A DNA stretch of 64,000 nt from Blasia pusilla (GCA_050084515.1 CM114271.1:18104001-18168000), one strand, 5' to 3'; positions 1 to 11,815 are shown, numbered from the stretch's first letter. Notes: a model not told the origin generated them from the letters alone. Translations and numbers: made by a program.

Positions 1-176
1 TAAATCCATACCCAACTTTGAGGGAATTATGTCAACACACATGAGAATGATTGCCACTGCAAAGTGTGATATTGTTCAAAACAGTCACTATCAATCCATG
101 ATACTACATGCAATTCTATCGGTATCATCAGACGTGATGGGAGTAAGATCCACCTATGTAGTCAAAGAGAACAAAC

Positions 177-3100
177 CCCAAGAATAATTCAATAAGTCCA
201 GTGCACCCCGCCAAAGATGATGGTATCGCATTTATGCCTGCAGTCCATGCCAAAAGATCAAGACTACTGCACAACCTTAAGGAGAGCAGGCCATGATTGA
301 GGAACACTATTACGGAAACTTCTTCTTGCGAGGTGAAAGACCAACGGTTTCAAAACGTAAGCTTCAGATAGAAAGACGAGGAACACACTTGAGATTCAAA
401 GAACTGAAGGCAAAATACATTGCCTGAGCCTCAAAATATCCAAGTTAGTCCTTCACAGAGATGCTGGTTGAATTGATTCTTCACCTTAATTTCTCGAAAG
501 GATTACGACAGTTAGAATAGACATAGCTTATCCCTTGTCATGCGGTACTAAGTGCAATACAAACATGGCAGGATAGTGGAGGGGATCCAAGATAATGCTC
601 ACGGTTCTGATGAAGATCAAGACGTATCAACTTCGTAAGTCGTCCCAAATCAGAGGGAATCTCACTCAAGATATTCTTTGCTGCAAAACCACACAAATCT
701 TGCACTTGTAATAAAGTCCATCATCACATAACTATCCCACCTCAACTTTCTGAAGTTCTTCATTACTTCCCACACCATCAATTCCGAAGAACTAGACACT
801 CTACAACTTTCTGTCTTCCCAATAAATACAAAAACAAAAAAAAAACATGGAGCAAATGGAGAAGACATACATGCATTTAGCTCAGTGAGATTGACAAATC
901 CGCCAAGCATATTTTCAGGAATTTCAGCTAGCTTGTTACCCTGAAAGCGCCCAAAACAACTGTCAAGCCCAATCAATTCAAAAATATCAAGCACCTCATG
1001 GTGAATTTCTAAGCTGGCCAGATGCAGCTCCAACAAACAGGAAGAGGGCAAGAAATTTAATCCCAGAGAAAGGTTCATAACAAATTTCCTAAAAGAGGTG
1101 ATGAAACACTGGAGATAGTTCTTCTCAAGAACTATCTCCAGTGTCTGGAGATCCAAGCACAATTGTAACTGGTGCCTACTTCATATATCTCCCCAACAGA
1201 GGTCTGGGAAAGCCATGATCAAAAGGAGCACAAAATCCATACGAGCACATTGGGAAAGGATGTGTTCAACACAAAATTTACATGAAATAGACATTACATC
1301 AGATATCTGACCTCCAAATCTAGTACAGTCAGTCGTATACATTGACTCAACTCCTGTGGTAACTCTGTGAGCAAGTTATTTGGAACCTGCAGATATTGAC
1401 CGAACCCAAATTTGTGTAAATGGTAATACAGCCACATGAAATTTGAAGTAGGTGATTTGTAAGCTATTGCTCTCTTTTCAGACAAGTGCCACATGCCCAT
1501 AAAATTTGAAGCCTTATCCTGGCACTAAGATACATGATTGAATGGGAATGTGATGCCTTAAGCTCTGTTAGGTTCTTGCAGTTGCCAATAATCCGAGGCA
1601 AAGATGTCAAGGAGTTGCTGGCACAGTGAAGCCTGCACAAAGCCCCCAATGCTTCCATAAGATCCCAAAGCAAAGAATTGATATTGTACCTGCTGATAAA
1701 CTCTTGAAACTCCTCTAGGCTCAATTTGTCAACCTGTTAAAATTAAGTCGTGGATAACAAACTTGGAAACAATTAATAAGTAGAGCAGACCAATAAGAAG
1801 GGGCAAACCTTGTCAGAGAAGTCACAGCCCCAATTTCGTATGGTAGTTGAGCAATACTATTGTGAGAGATATCCAGAGCTTTCAGCACGCTCAGCCTGGT
1901 TAAGTCCATACAACCAATCAAGCATCACCACATTTTATGTAAACCTCCAAAAAAATCTGCAAGTCTACCCCTTTTTTCAAGCAATGTTTGTCCGGCCTTG
2001 TTCGGCCACTATTGAGTGTCCTGCACAGAGTGCAAGTGTGGCACTCTCCCAGTTACACTTTCATCTTTGATCAGAATGTATTTTCAAGATGCCTTGAAGG
2101 AACTCTCACTGTTAAGGCCCCACAATCTTCCACTTCACGCTTGGCACACCAGAAGCACATATAATGTATCATGGCCAAATGAAATCCTAGTGATCTCGAA
2201 CACTCAAAGAAAAGGTTTGTGGTCACCAACAGTGACTGGGCACACTAAGCAAAATTGACCACACAGGGAGTATGTGAAATTGAGATCGATTAGCACATTC
2301 ATAAATTAGTTCACTGAAAAAGCCTGGAAATGAACAGCGATGACCGATCTACCAAGCTCAAAGACAGTTCCTGCTAGGTCTATGAAATTCTGCTGCCTCC
2401 TATTATCATTCGCTGTACTGAAACATAGAATATGGTTGAGAAAATGCCTTACTGAGCAATAGCTGCAGGGAGAGAAGTCAACTGGTTATGGCTGACATTC
2501 AGAACAGTTAGAGAGATGATTTTCCCCAGATCCTCTGAGAGAACTTTGATATTGTTATGCGCTAAGATCAATTTCTGCAGCTCCACTACCTGCAACAATG
2601 CCAGGGCAACTCTGGGTCAGATTTTCAAATGTGAGTTACGCACCAGCGAGTATAACTCTTGTTAGGAGGATACAAGGAAATCATGACTACAAATCCATAA
2701 GCCTCTATCCGCTTGTCTGGTCAAGTTGTCCTCACCTCCCACCATTTTTCGTCCGCGCCAACCGTTTCCAGCAATTTGTATACGTCTGGAGGCACCTCTC
2801 TGCACATTTGATCATCGATCAGAACTGATACGACTGGACCATCGCAGACCCTCAGTTGAGATTTCAATTACTGTAAGTGTCAACAATACTACCGTTGCCT
2901 TCTACGAGCGCACGCCACTCGTCGGCGAGCGACTGCATCCGACTCCGGTGAATTGGAGAGACTTCCATGTGGCGAACGCAGAGAGGGACTTATGAACGAC
3001 GAGACATAGACACATGGATTGACGACAGCATTTGCCAATGCACTCATAGTGCCGGTCCTTCACAGGAAAACGAAGAAGGTCTGAGTTCTTCGAGGTTCGC

Positions 3101-4390
3101 CACCGGCCTCTTCCATACGTTCTGCCAACAACTTGATCACTGGTGAGATTCTTGAGTGAATCAAATTCATGGTTCGCAGCAACTTGATTCATTAGGTCGG
3201 AGAGGAGCGGCCTTCCACAAGAGATTTGTCCTCACTCGATTGAAAAAATCATCTTGAATGAAGAGACTGTATCGCGTCTTTCTTTACCCCTGCTGTTGCT
3301 CCTCCACTACTAAGGTCACAATGGCTGCACGTCTCACTGACAATTTCGAAGGTATGAATGAACAAAAGATGGTATGGAGCGATAACAGACGAGGTGGCTC
3401 AGCTAGTACATCTACATTGTGGTGGTTGATTTAACAATAAACTCTTGCGATAGCGTCTTCGGTGCACGTACGGGATAAAAGTCTCAGTGACTATCCAACT
3501 GTAAGGACAGATGATGAACAACATTATCTTTTCCACTGCAATTCCACGATCACCTTAGAGCAGAAAATCCTGATCTATACTAAGACACTGCTCTCGAGGT
3601 CTCCGATTTTAAGGCTAGACAGGACCAGGTTCAGATTGATAAGTTCTTGCGTAGGTGTATGAAAGCTAGAGAGCATCACCTGGCACAAATCACCTCTTAG
3701 GCATTCGCTGGTGATGCCTCTTCTTTGCTTGTCCAACTGTTGTACAAGCTGCAAAACTAAGTCCCGTGGTCCTCTGGGGTTTCCGTGGACAATAAATCTT
3801 TTCATTCTCTTTCTCTTACTAAAGTTCCCTGATCTCTTCCAAGGCCCTACCCTCACGATCGCTGGTTTCTTGGCTAACAAAAACCAGATTCAGATTGCTA
3901 AATTATTACGCAGGTCTGTGAAGCTAGAGAAGATCACATGCACTAAGAGGACCTGTGTGGACTTCCTTGTTGCTCTAGAGCTGTCTGGTCTGAGCTTTTG
4001 CATATTTCGCCAATCAGAGTCCCATGGCCCTTTCGGGTCCCCGCGGACTATATTCATTCATGTCTTTGTAAATCAAACTCACACGGCCCAATTGGATTCC
4101 CGTGAACCAAAAAATCACTTCCATCACTCATTTTCTTTAAGCTACAAAAGGTACTCACTTAATGAGTATAGTCTGTGGCTCCACAAACGGTGCTCATAAG
4201 TCAGGCCTTGGAACATGATGAAGTGAGAGGAAGGTTGAAGTGCCAGATGGACATGAAGATAGTAGAAAAAGGTCGTTTCTGTCTACAACAAGAATCCGCG
4301 CGTGCAAATGTTACGAGTAAATTACTTGAGAGATCGATTGGACAGATTGAGTGAACCCGAAGCGCGCGCAGATTTCAGTACTCTCTCCAT
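177..4390 (-). CDS. LRRC40-like leucine-rich-repeat protein, nine exons, 3' part outside window
   Basis: Intracellular leucine-rich-repeat protein of the LRRC40 type, presumably a protein-interaction scaffold; the function of the plant members is not known to me. Exons on the minus strand: 4390-4326 (ATG at 4390), 2799-2736, 2589-2453, 1895-1809, 1632-1557, 1386-1312, 940-871, 680-603, 237-177. Phases agree at every junction. The N-terminus begins [19 protein letters not shown], typical of LRRC40 proteins; exon 2 ends in DEKWWE and exon 3 has [10 protein letters not shown]. Then follow about eight 23-residue repeats of the L..L....N.L..LP type (for example [37 protein letters not shown]). All splice sites are GT-AG except the intron after exon 5, which starts with GC. 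The last visible exon ends in phase 2, so the gene continues left; I could not place exon 10 securely in 1-176. No stop or frameshift was seen in the nine exons. Confidence 0.88.
1106..1144. repeat. Perfect 18-bp inverted repeat with 3-nt loop
   Basis: The arms 1106-1123 and 1127-1144 are exact reverse complements (ACACTGGAGATAGTTCTT) separated by CTC. The hairpin lies in the LRR-gene intron between exons 6 and 7. Nothing coding overlaps it. Confidence 0.85.
1387..1556 (-). other. GC-AG intron of the LRR gene
   Basis: The donor is AAG|GCATCA and the acceptor CTGCAG|GTTCC. Only this junction keeps the frame and gives the expected family spacing LTELK-VPNNLL. The nearest GT donor, at 1533, would shift the frame and insert extra residues into a leucine-rich repeat. 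Confidence 0.7.
3624..4119. repeat. Diverged direct repeats inside LRR-gene intron 1
   Basis: A unit of about 185 bp starting ACCAGGTTCAGATTG at 3624 recurs, diverged, at 3883 (offset about 259). Both copies end in a GC-rich block followed by TGGAC or CGGAC (3756-3790 and 4018-4048). A third, shorter copy of the GC-rich block is at 4081-4119. The open frames over this stretch on both strands look like by-products of the repeat. I do not recognise the family. Confidence 0.5.
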
Positions 4391-6215
4391 TGTAGAAGAG
4401 CCGGACCAATCCACCTCAGAATTGCGGTCGTGTAGGCTTTCTGCCTCCTTTTCTTGCTCGCAACGAGCCCGATGTACGAAAGACTCTGCCTTCGCCTCTC
4501 TTTCCCTTCCTAACTCACATCCTGTCTCTGGTCTAAGCTGCACGACTGTCTGTGGTCTTGGCTGCAGAAGCAGGATCTACACGCACGCAAACTATGGATA
4601 GGTTTCTGACTCACATCGTAACACCATCTCTCAGTTTGTTCGTCAGGAACGACGAATTGGTCCCAACAATTCCAAGCTGCAAGGCTTCAAGTACCCTACA
4701 TTGGTGGAACCCGACCACCAGTTCTGTACTACGTAGAAAGCCGAGCTTTTGTCTGTACCTGTAACCACCGTATTCTCTCTCTGCTTTCCGCTCTATTTAG
4801 TGAATGCGAGTCCGCTGACACAGGAGTACTGTAACTCTGCACATCTGCCACTTATCTTTCAGAAGCCGAAGCAGTCAGTCTATTAATACTGCATTCAGCT
4901 GTCCACTTATCGGTACTGTCGGTACTACACTCCGGTGGCGAAGATACTCTGCGGGCCTGAGACGCCCGGCCACGGCTTTTACCCGCGTTAGCAAACTTTG
5001 TCCCACATTTTCCACAACTCCTCGTTTCCTGCGACGATCGTCACCGAGTTCAGAGCATCCGACTTTCAGTGTTCATCTGGCGAGAACGGAACTTCGACGA
5101 CGAATGGCTTAAATGAAAACGTTTCTTGCGCTATTCTGTCTTGTCGAAGCAAGAACCTGCGAACGGAAGTTCTGTAGGAAACAGCTGATGTTGGTTGCTT
5201 AACACCTTGGTTTTGACTCGGGTGCTCCAGAGAGCGAGGGCGGGGATCCCGCGCTGATAAAATGTGCAGTGTTGTTTCTAATGAGCATGCAATCTGTGAA
5301 GACTTCGTTTCAGCCTATGAGTGCGGCTCATCACGAGGAAAAGTAAAATTTACTTCTGTAGACGTGCACGATCGTCATGTTCTTGCGAAGATGAACAAAA
5401 ACCGCGGTAAAGCACCTCAGATCTCTACATGATATCAACTTGACCAACGATGTAGGATCCCGGCAGCATTTCCAGGGTAGATGACAAGATCTACGGCAGA
5501 GCTCTTAATTCCGCCAGATAATGATGGCACTCTCGTGGCGAATCTGCACGCTGCGGAACGGGCAGTCGAGGAGTAGTAAGCAACGACATGAATGATTACA
5601 ACAGATGCTCTTTGAGTAAGCTATGCAGGTGCAAAGCTTCGCCCGTGCCAGAAACAGTAAGTACTTAATCGGCATGTTGGAGGATAGGCCCTGCGTAATC
5701 ATCAGACGGAGCAGTCCTCAAAGCATTTTAGAAGAGGGGAAAATCTTTGCTCGACCAGACTTCGGTGATACTCCCTGCATTATGCTGACAGAATGGAGCA
5801 GGTCTGAGGAGGTCTAGGAGAGGAAAATCTTCGCTTGAGTCGCCTTGGATTGCAGACCAGCGCTAAGATTGTGTCACGGAGCAGATCTAAGAGAAAGTTT
5901 TAAGGAGAGCGAATTATTTACCGCTCCATGCATTCGGTGACACAACGCAAACAATTCGGGACCCTTGTCATTTGAAGTAGCACTGCAATATCTAGAGAAT
6001 CCGGTCATCTCTAAACGCATCGACAAATCAGTACCAGACTAAACCTAAAAACGACCGGGATTCGCCACTTCTCACCATGTCACCAAAGAAGTCAGCTCGG
6101 ACAACACGAACACAATTTGACGCCAAGACGACACTCCCACAAGTCCTTCACGCGTAGATTTGAAGGAAGAAATGAACGCAATGCCGTCCTTCAATTAGAA
6201 AACAGCAATGCAGAC
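4391..6215. other. Intergenic region between LRR and PPR genes
   Basis: This stretch should hold the 5' untranslated region and promoter of the LRR gene and the 3' untranslated region of the PPR gene, both on the minus strand. I see no convincing coding frame. Short purine-rich near-repeats occur around 5735-5760 and 5815-5840. Confidence 0.5.
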
Positions 6216-7970
6216 CTACGTCACATAATGAATGTGCTGAACTCTATTGGATGGGACTCTATGTGGAAAACTTTCGGGTGAATCTATTTGTCTCCCTCGG
6301 GTTGTCCTGAGATTGTTTAAAAATCGTCGACTAAGCTTGTCGGGGCGGAATCCGGCTCGTGACATTTGCTTAAACACTGCTCTAGCGTCTTCTAAATTGC
6401 CATCTTGAGCGTAAGCATGAATCATAGTATTGTAACAGGCTTCATTCGGTTGAATGCCTTCCGACTGCATCCTGCGGAACAGGCAGGCCGCTTGGCTCGG
6501 AAGGGCTTGGCGGTAAGCATTCATCATAATATTGTATAGTGTGGCATCAGCCTTTAATCCAGACTTTTGCATGTCTGTAAAACTTGAATTCAGCTCCGCC
6601 AGCATTCCTTTCTTTCCGTATGCCTGAATCAAGGAGCTCCATGTCACAACGTTCGGCTTGAATCCGGCCTCCTGCATTCTCCTGAAAGTCTGCCCAGCTT
6701 CATGCGCCATGCCCGCTCTTCCATAGACGTGCACCATGAGGCTGTATGTCATTAAGTCGGGCTTGCAGCCAGCTCTCTGCATCTGGACGAAGCACTCGAC
6801 TGCGTCATCCAACTTTTGAGCTTGGCTGAACATTTGGATGACATTAGTGTACGTCACAGTATCCGCTTTAAAACCTGATGCTCTCAGGGTGTTGAAGATC
6901 TTGACCGCCTCATCGTACTTCCCTGCTCGGGCGTACATGCCGACGAGAGTGTTGAATGTACACAGGTCTGGCAGCTGATTAGCGGATGTCATATCTTGAA
7001 GAATTTTCGCAGCGCCTTCTAAATTGCTGACTTTGCTGAAAAGCATTATGAGTGTATTATACGTGTATCGACCGGCAGATATTCCCGTCTGCTTCATCTT
7101 CGTGTAGAGCTTCTCAGCCATCTGTGTAGGCATGTCAGCCCTCGAGATTCCAGTAAAAAGCGTATTGAAGGTGACTTCATCTGCTTCCAGTCCCTTCTCG
7201 CACAATTCTTCGTATAACTTCCAAGCCCTTTTGAAGAAACCACTTCTCACATACGCACCCATCATCGCATTGTACAGATACACAGATTCCCCGAGGCCCT
7301 TCAGCTGCTCGGCGTCAAACACCTCCCGAGCTTTACTAACCATACCAGCTCGGCCTAACACCCCGAGGACCGCACTATATACATGTCGATTCGGTTTCAG
7401 CCTACCCTTTTGCATTTGCATCCAATGCAGCACTTCCAGCACTAGATCCATCTGCTTCAAATTGCCAAGATCTCTGATCAGATTTGTCAGTTCCACTCTA
7501 GTGATTTTCCCCAACCAGGAATCCAGTACGTCGTCAATTGGAACCCGACCTTCGTGAGCTTCTGAAAGAACAGCCTCCAGTAAAAGCCTCTCCCTATGTC
7601 TAAAATCATTCTCACTCCACGGTGGTTGTGGGGGCATGCGTTTCTGCTTCCGAACACCTGACCAAACCTTTTTGTGCTGTCGAGGTGAATCTGGTACTGG
7701 GACAGAAGTGCAGACTCCAGGGGTATCGTCCGAAGACCCACCATCAGACGACGAGGGTGGACATTTCAAATTGTCATCGTGTCTTTCGACGCCGGGTTCT
7801 GTCACCAAATCGAGCTGCCCTGGCCGCAGCCTCAACTGATGCAAGGAAATCTCCAGCTGATGCACTTGTGGAGACGGCAAGACCAATTGGTCTCTGCTCA
7901 ATTCTACCTGCTTCAGGGAGACGCTTACCTTGCACAAGGGAGCCTCAACCTGCTGCGACGGTAATCCCAT
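6216..7970 (-). CDS. P-class pentatricopeptide-repeat (PPR) protein
   Basis: Predicted organellar RNA-binding protein of the P class, a family that binds single-stranded RNA one base per repeat and guides RNA stability, splicing or translation. About ten tandem 35-residue repeats fill the C-terminal two thirds, for example VTYTNVIQMFSQAQ, MTYSLMVHVYGRAG and ACYNTMIHAYAQDG. No E, DYW or SMR domain follows: the protein ends about 30 residues after the last repeat. The first ATG in the open frame is at 7970 (584 residues). The frame stays open to an in-frame stop at 8139-8141, and TTTTGATTCAG|GGC at 8115 is a good acceptor, so a short upstream exon, perhaps with the transit peptide, is likely; the visible N-terminus (Leu/Gln-rich, then acidic and Ser-rich) does not look like a targeting peptide. 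No frame breaks were seen. Confidence 0.88.
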   Translation of the reverse strand: MGLPSQQVEAPLCKVSVSLKQVELSRDQLVLPSPQVHQLEISLHQLRLRPGQLDLVTEPGVERHDDNLKCPPSSSDGGSSDDTPGVCTSVPVPDSPRQHKKVWSGVRKQKRMPPQPPWSENDFRHRERLLLEAVLSEAHEGRVPIDDVLDSWLGKITRVELTNLIRDLGNLKQMDLVLEVLHWMQMQKGRLKPNRHVYSAVLGVLGRAGMVSKAREVFDAEQLKGLGESVYLYNAMMGAYVRSGFFKRAWKLYEELCEKGLEADEVTFNTLFTGISRADMPTQMAEKLYTKMKQTGISAGRYTYNTLIMLFSKVSNLEGAAKILQDMTSANQLPDLCTFNTLVGMYARAGKYDEAVKIFNTLRASGFKADTVTYTNVIQMFSQAQKLDDAVECFVQMQRAGCKPDLMTYSLMVHVYGRAGMAHEAGQTFRRMQEAGFKPNVVTWSSLIQAYGKKGMLAELNSSFTDMQKSGLKADATLYNIMMNAYRQALPSQAACLFRRMQSEGIQPNEACYNTMIHAYAQDGNLEDARAVFKQMSRAGFRPDKLSRRFLNNLRTTRGRQIDSPESFPHRVPSNRVQHIHYVT

Positions 7971-8123
7971 GTGACATTTCAATTCAAACCCTGTTCCACT
8001 TCCTCCTTTCCCTCCTGCACCGGGGTTGCAGCGCCAGCATTCCCTCCCTCCACTACCCCAGGACTTCGAAATCGATTGTGGACGACCCACGTCTGGAACT
8101 GGACAAGCCTTGCCCTGAATCAA

Positions 8124-9826
8124 AACGACACGACACAGTCAGGTCGGCGAATGAGACGCACTTCCTTCTCTAGCACAATGCCCATTCCTTCCCAGAAAAA
8201 TGCTGATCAGAACCAGCACTTCCAACCAAAGGGTCTTTCTTACTCATTCCATCCACAAGCAGGGAAGCGCAAATTTTCAAGAATTCCCATTTCCATGCCT
8301 CGAATTGCCAACAATCCCACTTACGCGATCGGCACTCGTAGACGGCGACGAGCTGGCGGCACACACGGAGCGAGTGGCTATGGACATCGCCATCGTTTAC
8401 ACACCACCTTCTCCCCTCTCCCTCTCACGCCATTTCCCCTCCTTCCTGCCCCGACACGGAACTCGGACCGTCCTACTCCTCCTCCCCACAACCCCGCACC
8501 AATTCTCCTCCTCGCTGCGTCCTCGATCCCTGCACCCGAACCCGACGAGCTCCCCCGACGACGCCACACGATGTCGGCCGCGCTCTGGAGAGCTCCCAGG
8601 AGCTGCAGACCTCCATGGAACGGATGGCTGCAGGAATGGTCTGTGCGGCAGCAGAGGAGCTAGTCGCTGCGGAACAACCGCAACTCAACAGGAGAAAGAT
8701 GAGCGAAGAGGAGAATCGCTGGATAATGAAGCTGTGGCTCATCGTCACTACATCACCCGCGAACGATGATCGGTTTTCGCCAACCCCTCCCTTCCCTTTC
8801 TTTTCCCTCTTCCTCCCGCAACTCCGTCTCTTTGTCCAACGTACTTACGTTTCGGTCTCCGGCTCCTCAGACGGCCTGACCGACGTCGCTTTACCCCTCG
8901 TTTACCCCTCCTGCGCCCTGCCAATCGGCTGGGAGCATTAGATCAATCGATCGATGCCGTGGAAACTTACTCGGTGGAACCTGAGTACCCGGAACACAGT
9001 TCCTCCTCTGCGCATGAAAACGCATCGCAGCCGCTACAGGCCTCGAAACAAGGGAGTATCGGGAGAGTTTATTCCGATCGGACGGCTGTCTTTGGTAGAG
9101 GAACGTCGTAGTGGCACTGCATGACAACCCGGGCTTGTGCGACATACGCAGTTGGATGATGTACGTCGTAGACGAGAGTCTGGAAAGAGCTGTATTGTAG
9201 TTGACGCCGTTCGAGTTCTTCTTTTGCTCAAATTACGGAAGGAATCTTCGAGGGATCGTGGGGCCTTCCAGCGATCAGAATATCGACGGCTGAAGCTCTG
9301 CCAAATCGATTTTCTCAACCAGATGGAAATATCGATGGCTCATAATTTGCCAAATCAACTCCTCCACCGGCTGAGAATAATTACCGCTTGATTCTCTGAC
9401 AAATCCAAGTCTGGTAACTTCAGTTTTCATCTGGGAATGGTAAAAGTACTCCACGTACTGGCCCTCATGCCACATGCTGCGCTCGCATTGGACTGAGGAC
9501 GTCACAGAGTCTAAAAGCAGAAGTTTCAACTCGGTCGCCCCCTCTCCCTTTCTATTTAGAAGCGGATCTAAATCGCCTCCAAATCACCTACTCCCCCAAA
9601 CTACACATTTTCCGGGATACCTTCAATGAAGCAAACTAATGAAAACAACTATTCCGGGACTCTCGGACGTCAGTTAAGAAACGGACTCTATTACTTGTTG
9701 AAAGTTGGCTATTACTTGTTGAACGTTGAAAAGAAGTAATAGTGTTTGCAATGAAGTGGAAGTTAGTAGGATACATAAATTTAATATAAAAAAGTTTTTT
9801 AACGAAATTTTAAAAAAGGTAAATTT
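8124..9826. other. 5' region of the PPR gene and intergenic DNA
   Basis: No gene recognised. 8395-8560 is C-rich and pyrimidine-rich on the plus strand (GA-rich on the gene strand), a common composition for a plant 5' UTR or promoter. Overlapping open frames on both strands here look like products of the high GC content. From about 9640 the DNA turns AT-rich. Confidence 0.45.
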
Positions 9827-10114
9827 AATTTTAAATAAATTTTGAATTATATTCTTGGTTTAGAAGGGAAATAATTCAAATGATTGAAAGTGCCATGTGC
9901 CAAGAGGAGAGGAGTTTGCAAAATTAAAGGCACTCTCCAATAATAATATAGATGTTTCTCACAAAATTCTTTCTAAATTCTTGAGTGTAATTTTAAATCA
10001 ATTTTGAGCGATCCCATTGGTTTTAAAGGGGAAATTATGTTGGTTGAAAGTCTCATGTATCAAGAAGAGAGGAGTTTGAAAAATGAAGAATCACTCTCCA
10101 ATAATAATATAGAT
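9827..10114. repeat. Imperfect tandem duplication, period about 161 bp
   Basis: 9827-9954 and 9988-10114 are two diverged copies. Shared landmarks are TAATTTTAAAT, a block like CAAGAGGAGAGGAGTTTG, and CACTCTCCAATAATAATATA followed by GATG. No coding frame is conserved between the copies. Confidence 0.65.
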
Positions 10115-10388
10115 GATACTCTTCATCCATCAACTGGTGTAGCTACTAGCACGGAAGCATTAATGGAACATGCCACGATATTAGTCATAGTAAGCACGAC
10201 AAAATATGGGAGAAGAGTAGTTCATACTAGAGTGGAAATGTTATGGTACAAGAAAAAAAAACATGTCATGCTTTGCTGAGAATGATCAAGATTAGGAGGT
10301 GGAGTGAAAAAAAGAAAGCGGCGATGGAGGTCAAGATAAGAATTCTTCCGACGACTACGAGGATTAGAGTTATGTCGTGCAATGTAGC

Positions 10389-10417
10389 AACCACCCTCAC
10401 TTGCATTGAGGGTGGTT
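10389..10417. repeat. Small perfect hairpin
   Basis: Arms AACCACCCTCA (10389-10399) and its exact complement at 10407-10417 flank a 7-nt loop, in otherwise featureless DNA left of the copia element. Confidence 0.6.
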
Positions 10418-10750
10418 TCTAGGCTCTTAGCCCATGGCTTCAAAGGTAAGTTGGTTTAGAATAAATTTCCTACTATGTCTCACCATCAATAGCAATCAAC
10501 TAGCCTACTTGAGTGCCCTATAATATGAGTAGCTTTTATTTGCACAATGTAAATACTATCTTACTTGCAAGAATGAAACATCAATCATTTGTACTCTTAG
10601 ATATTAACGTAATTTGATTTTCCTCAATGATGTGGTGTGGTTACGAGTAATACGGTGGAGCAATAACGACGTGTTACTGCTACAATTGTAATGGCATATC
10701 AGCTAATATTGTGATGTGGCTCTATGATCAAGATAATACGATGGGGCTTT

Positions 10751-11159
10751 TGTGAGAAAACATAAAGTGACGAAATCACTGAAATCTTTACAAAACTTAG
10801 AGATACAAAGTGGCCTAGTCCGTCCGTACGCTCACACAAGAGTTTCGATGGAACCTGAACATGGAGATAATTCGACATACGAGAATGCGCTACTGCTGCG
10901 GCTCCCGACTATTTCACTACTCGAGAAACTAGGGTTTTTACCTATTTTTCTTCGTTTCTATTAATAGAAAAAATTTCCCGCACCCTGATGCAATATAGGG
11001 TTAGAAAATCCTAGTAACGCTATTCCATAAACCACCTACGTCATATTACTATGACTCCTCCGACGTCTAAGTCGAAACCATCAATCTAGGCTTCTCCTCA
11101 TACAAAGGGGGCCGATCAGATTAATTGTGCTTAGAGAAGTGGATGTTGAGAATCCAACA
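10751..11159 (-). repeat. Copia 3' LTR
   Basis: 409 bp, matching 18629-19041 along its length with scattered substitutions. Its inner edge is next to the RNase H reading frame, as expected for the 3' LTR of a minus-strand element. Confidence 0.9.
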
Positions 11160-11184
11160 TCCTCAATATCCACTCTCATGTAGA

Positions 11185-11555
11185 TTATTGTCTTGGACCT
11201 ATGCCAAAACCCTTCAAATGTCGGTGAAGTTGATCTCCGCTCAAAGCTTTCGTGAAGATGTCTACACGGTTATCCTCTGTTGGACAATAAACTAACTTCA
11301 AAACCTCTCTCTCGATCAATTCACGAACAAAATGATACATGATCTCTATGTGCTTCGTACGAGCATGAAACACAGGATTATGTGCTATGGCAATGCAACT
11401 CTTATTCTCACACCACATTACAGTAGCACTTTCTGGTGCTTCTCCTATGTCCTCCTATATCCATCTCAACCATACTGCTTCACAAGAAGCAAAACAAGCC
11501 GCCTTGTACTGTGCCTTGGTAGAAGAAAGAGCCTCTGTAGGTTGCTTCTTGTTGA
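11185..11555 (-). pseudogene. Copia RNase H C-terminal part
   Basis: The motifs KKQPTEALSSTKAQYKA, NKSCIAIAHNPVFHARTKHI and VDIFTKAL are hallmarks of the Ty1/copia RNase H end. The acidic STEAEY motif reads STKAQY, so catalysis is probably lost, and an internal stop interrupts it near 11450. It ends about 25 bp from the 3' LTR. Confidence 0.88.
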
Positions 11556-11562
11556 CCCATAT

Positions 11563-11815
11563 TTTGCAAGGGTCCTTCTAGGATCGGCAAGGGATGCAGT
11601 AAGCCTTGTTTATTATCATAAGAAACTCTATTTGCTTAGCAAGTCACACAGGTCTTCATATATTGAGCAACATCCTCTTTCATGTTGGGCCAAAAGAACC
11701 GCTTCGACAGAACAGCTAGCGTAGATTTCTCTCCTTTATGTCCTGCCAAGGGTCCATCGTGACACTTTGCTAACACTTTGGTTCGCATCCTGCCTTGCCC
11801 AACATAGATCCTACT
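11563..11815 (-). pseudogene. Gypsy integrase N-terminal HHCC zinc-binding part
   Basis: The minus strand reads HDGPLAGHKGEKSTL, then RFFWPNMKEDVAQYMKTC and a second Cys: the His-His-Cys-Cys zinc-binding part of a gypsy integrase. The catalytic core that should follow is deleted. A stop separates it from the RNase H frame. Confidence 0.8.

Noticed and set aside
3575-4199. Overlapping open frames of 101 and 162 residues on opposite strands
   Set aside because: They lie in intron 1 of the LRR gene over a diverged repeat; the repeat copies do not keep a common frame.
8473-8748. Minus-strand frame with a hydrophobic Ser-rich start, considered as a PPR transit-peptide exon
   Set aside because: Attractive by position, but I cannot find a donor that joins it in frame to the acceptor at 8115 with confidence.
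7132-8769. Plus-strand open frames opposite and upstream of the PPR gene
   Set aside because: Those up to 8123 are the complement of the PPR coding sequence, and the rest follow from the C-rich composition; none has a motif.
11628-11635. TTGCT at the left gypsy edge, matching TTGCT at 16169
   Set aside because: Integrase coding sequence continues past it to about 11556, so it is not the element boundary and not a target duplication.
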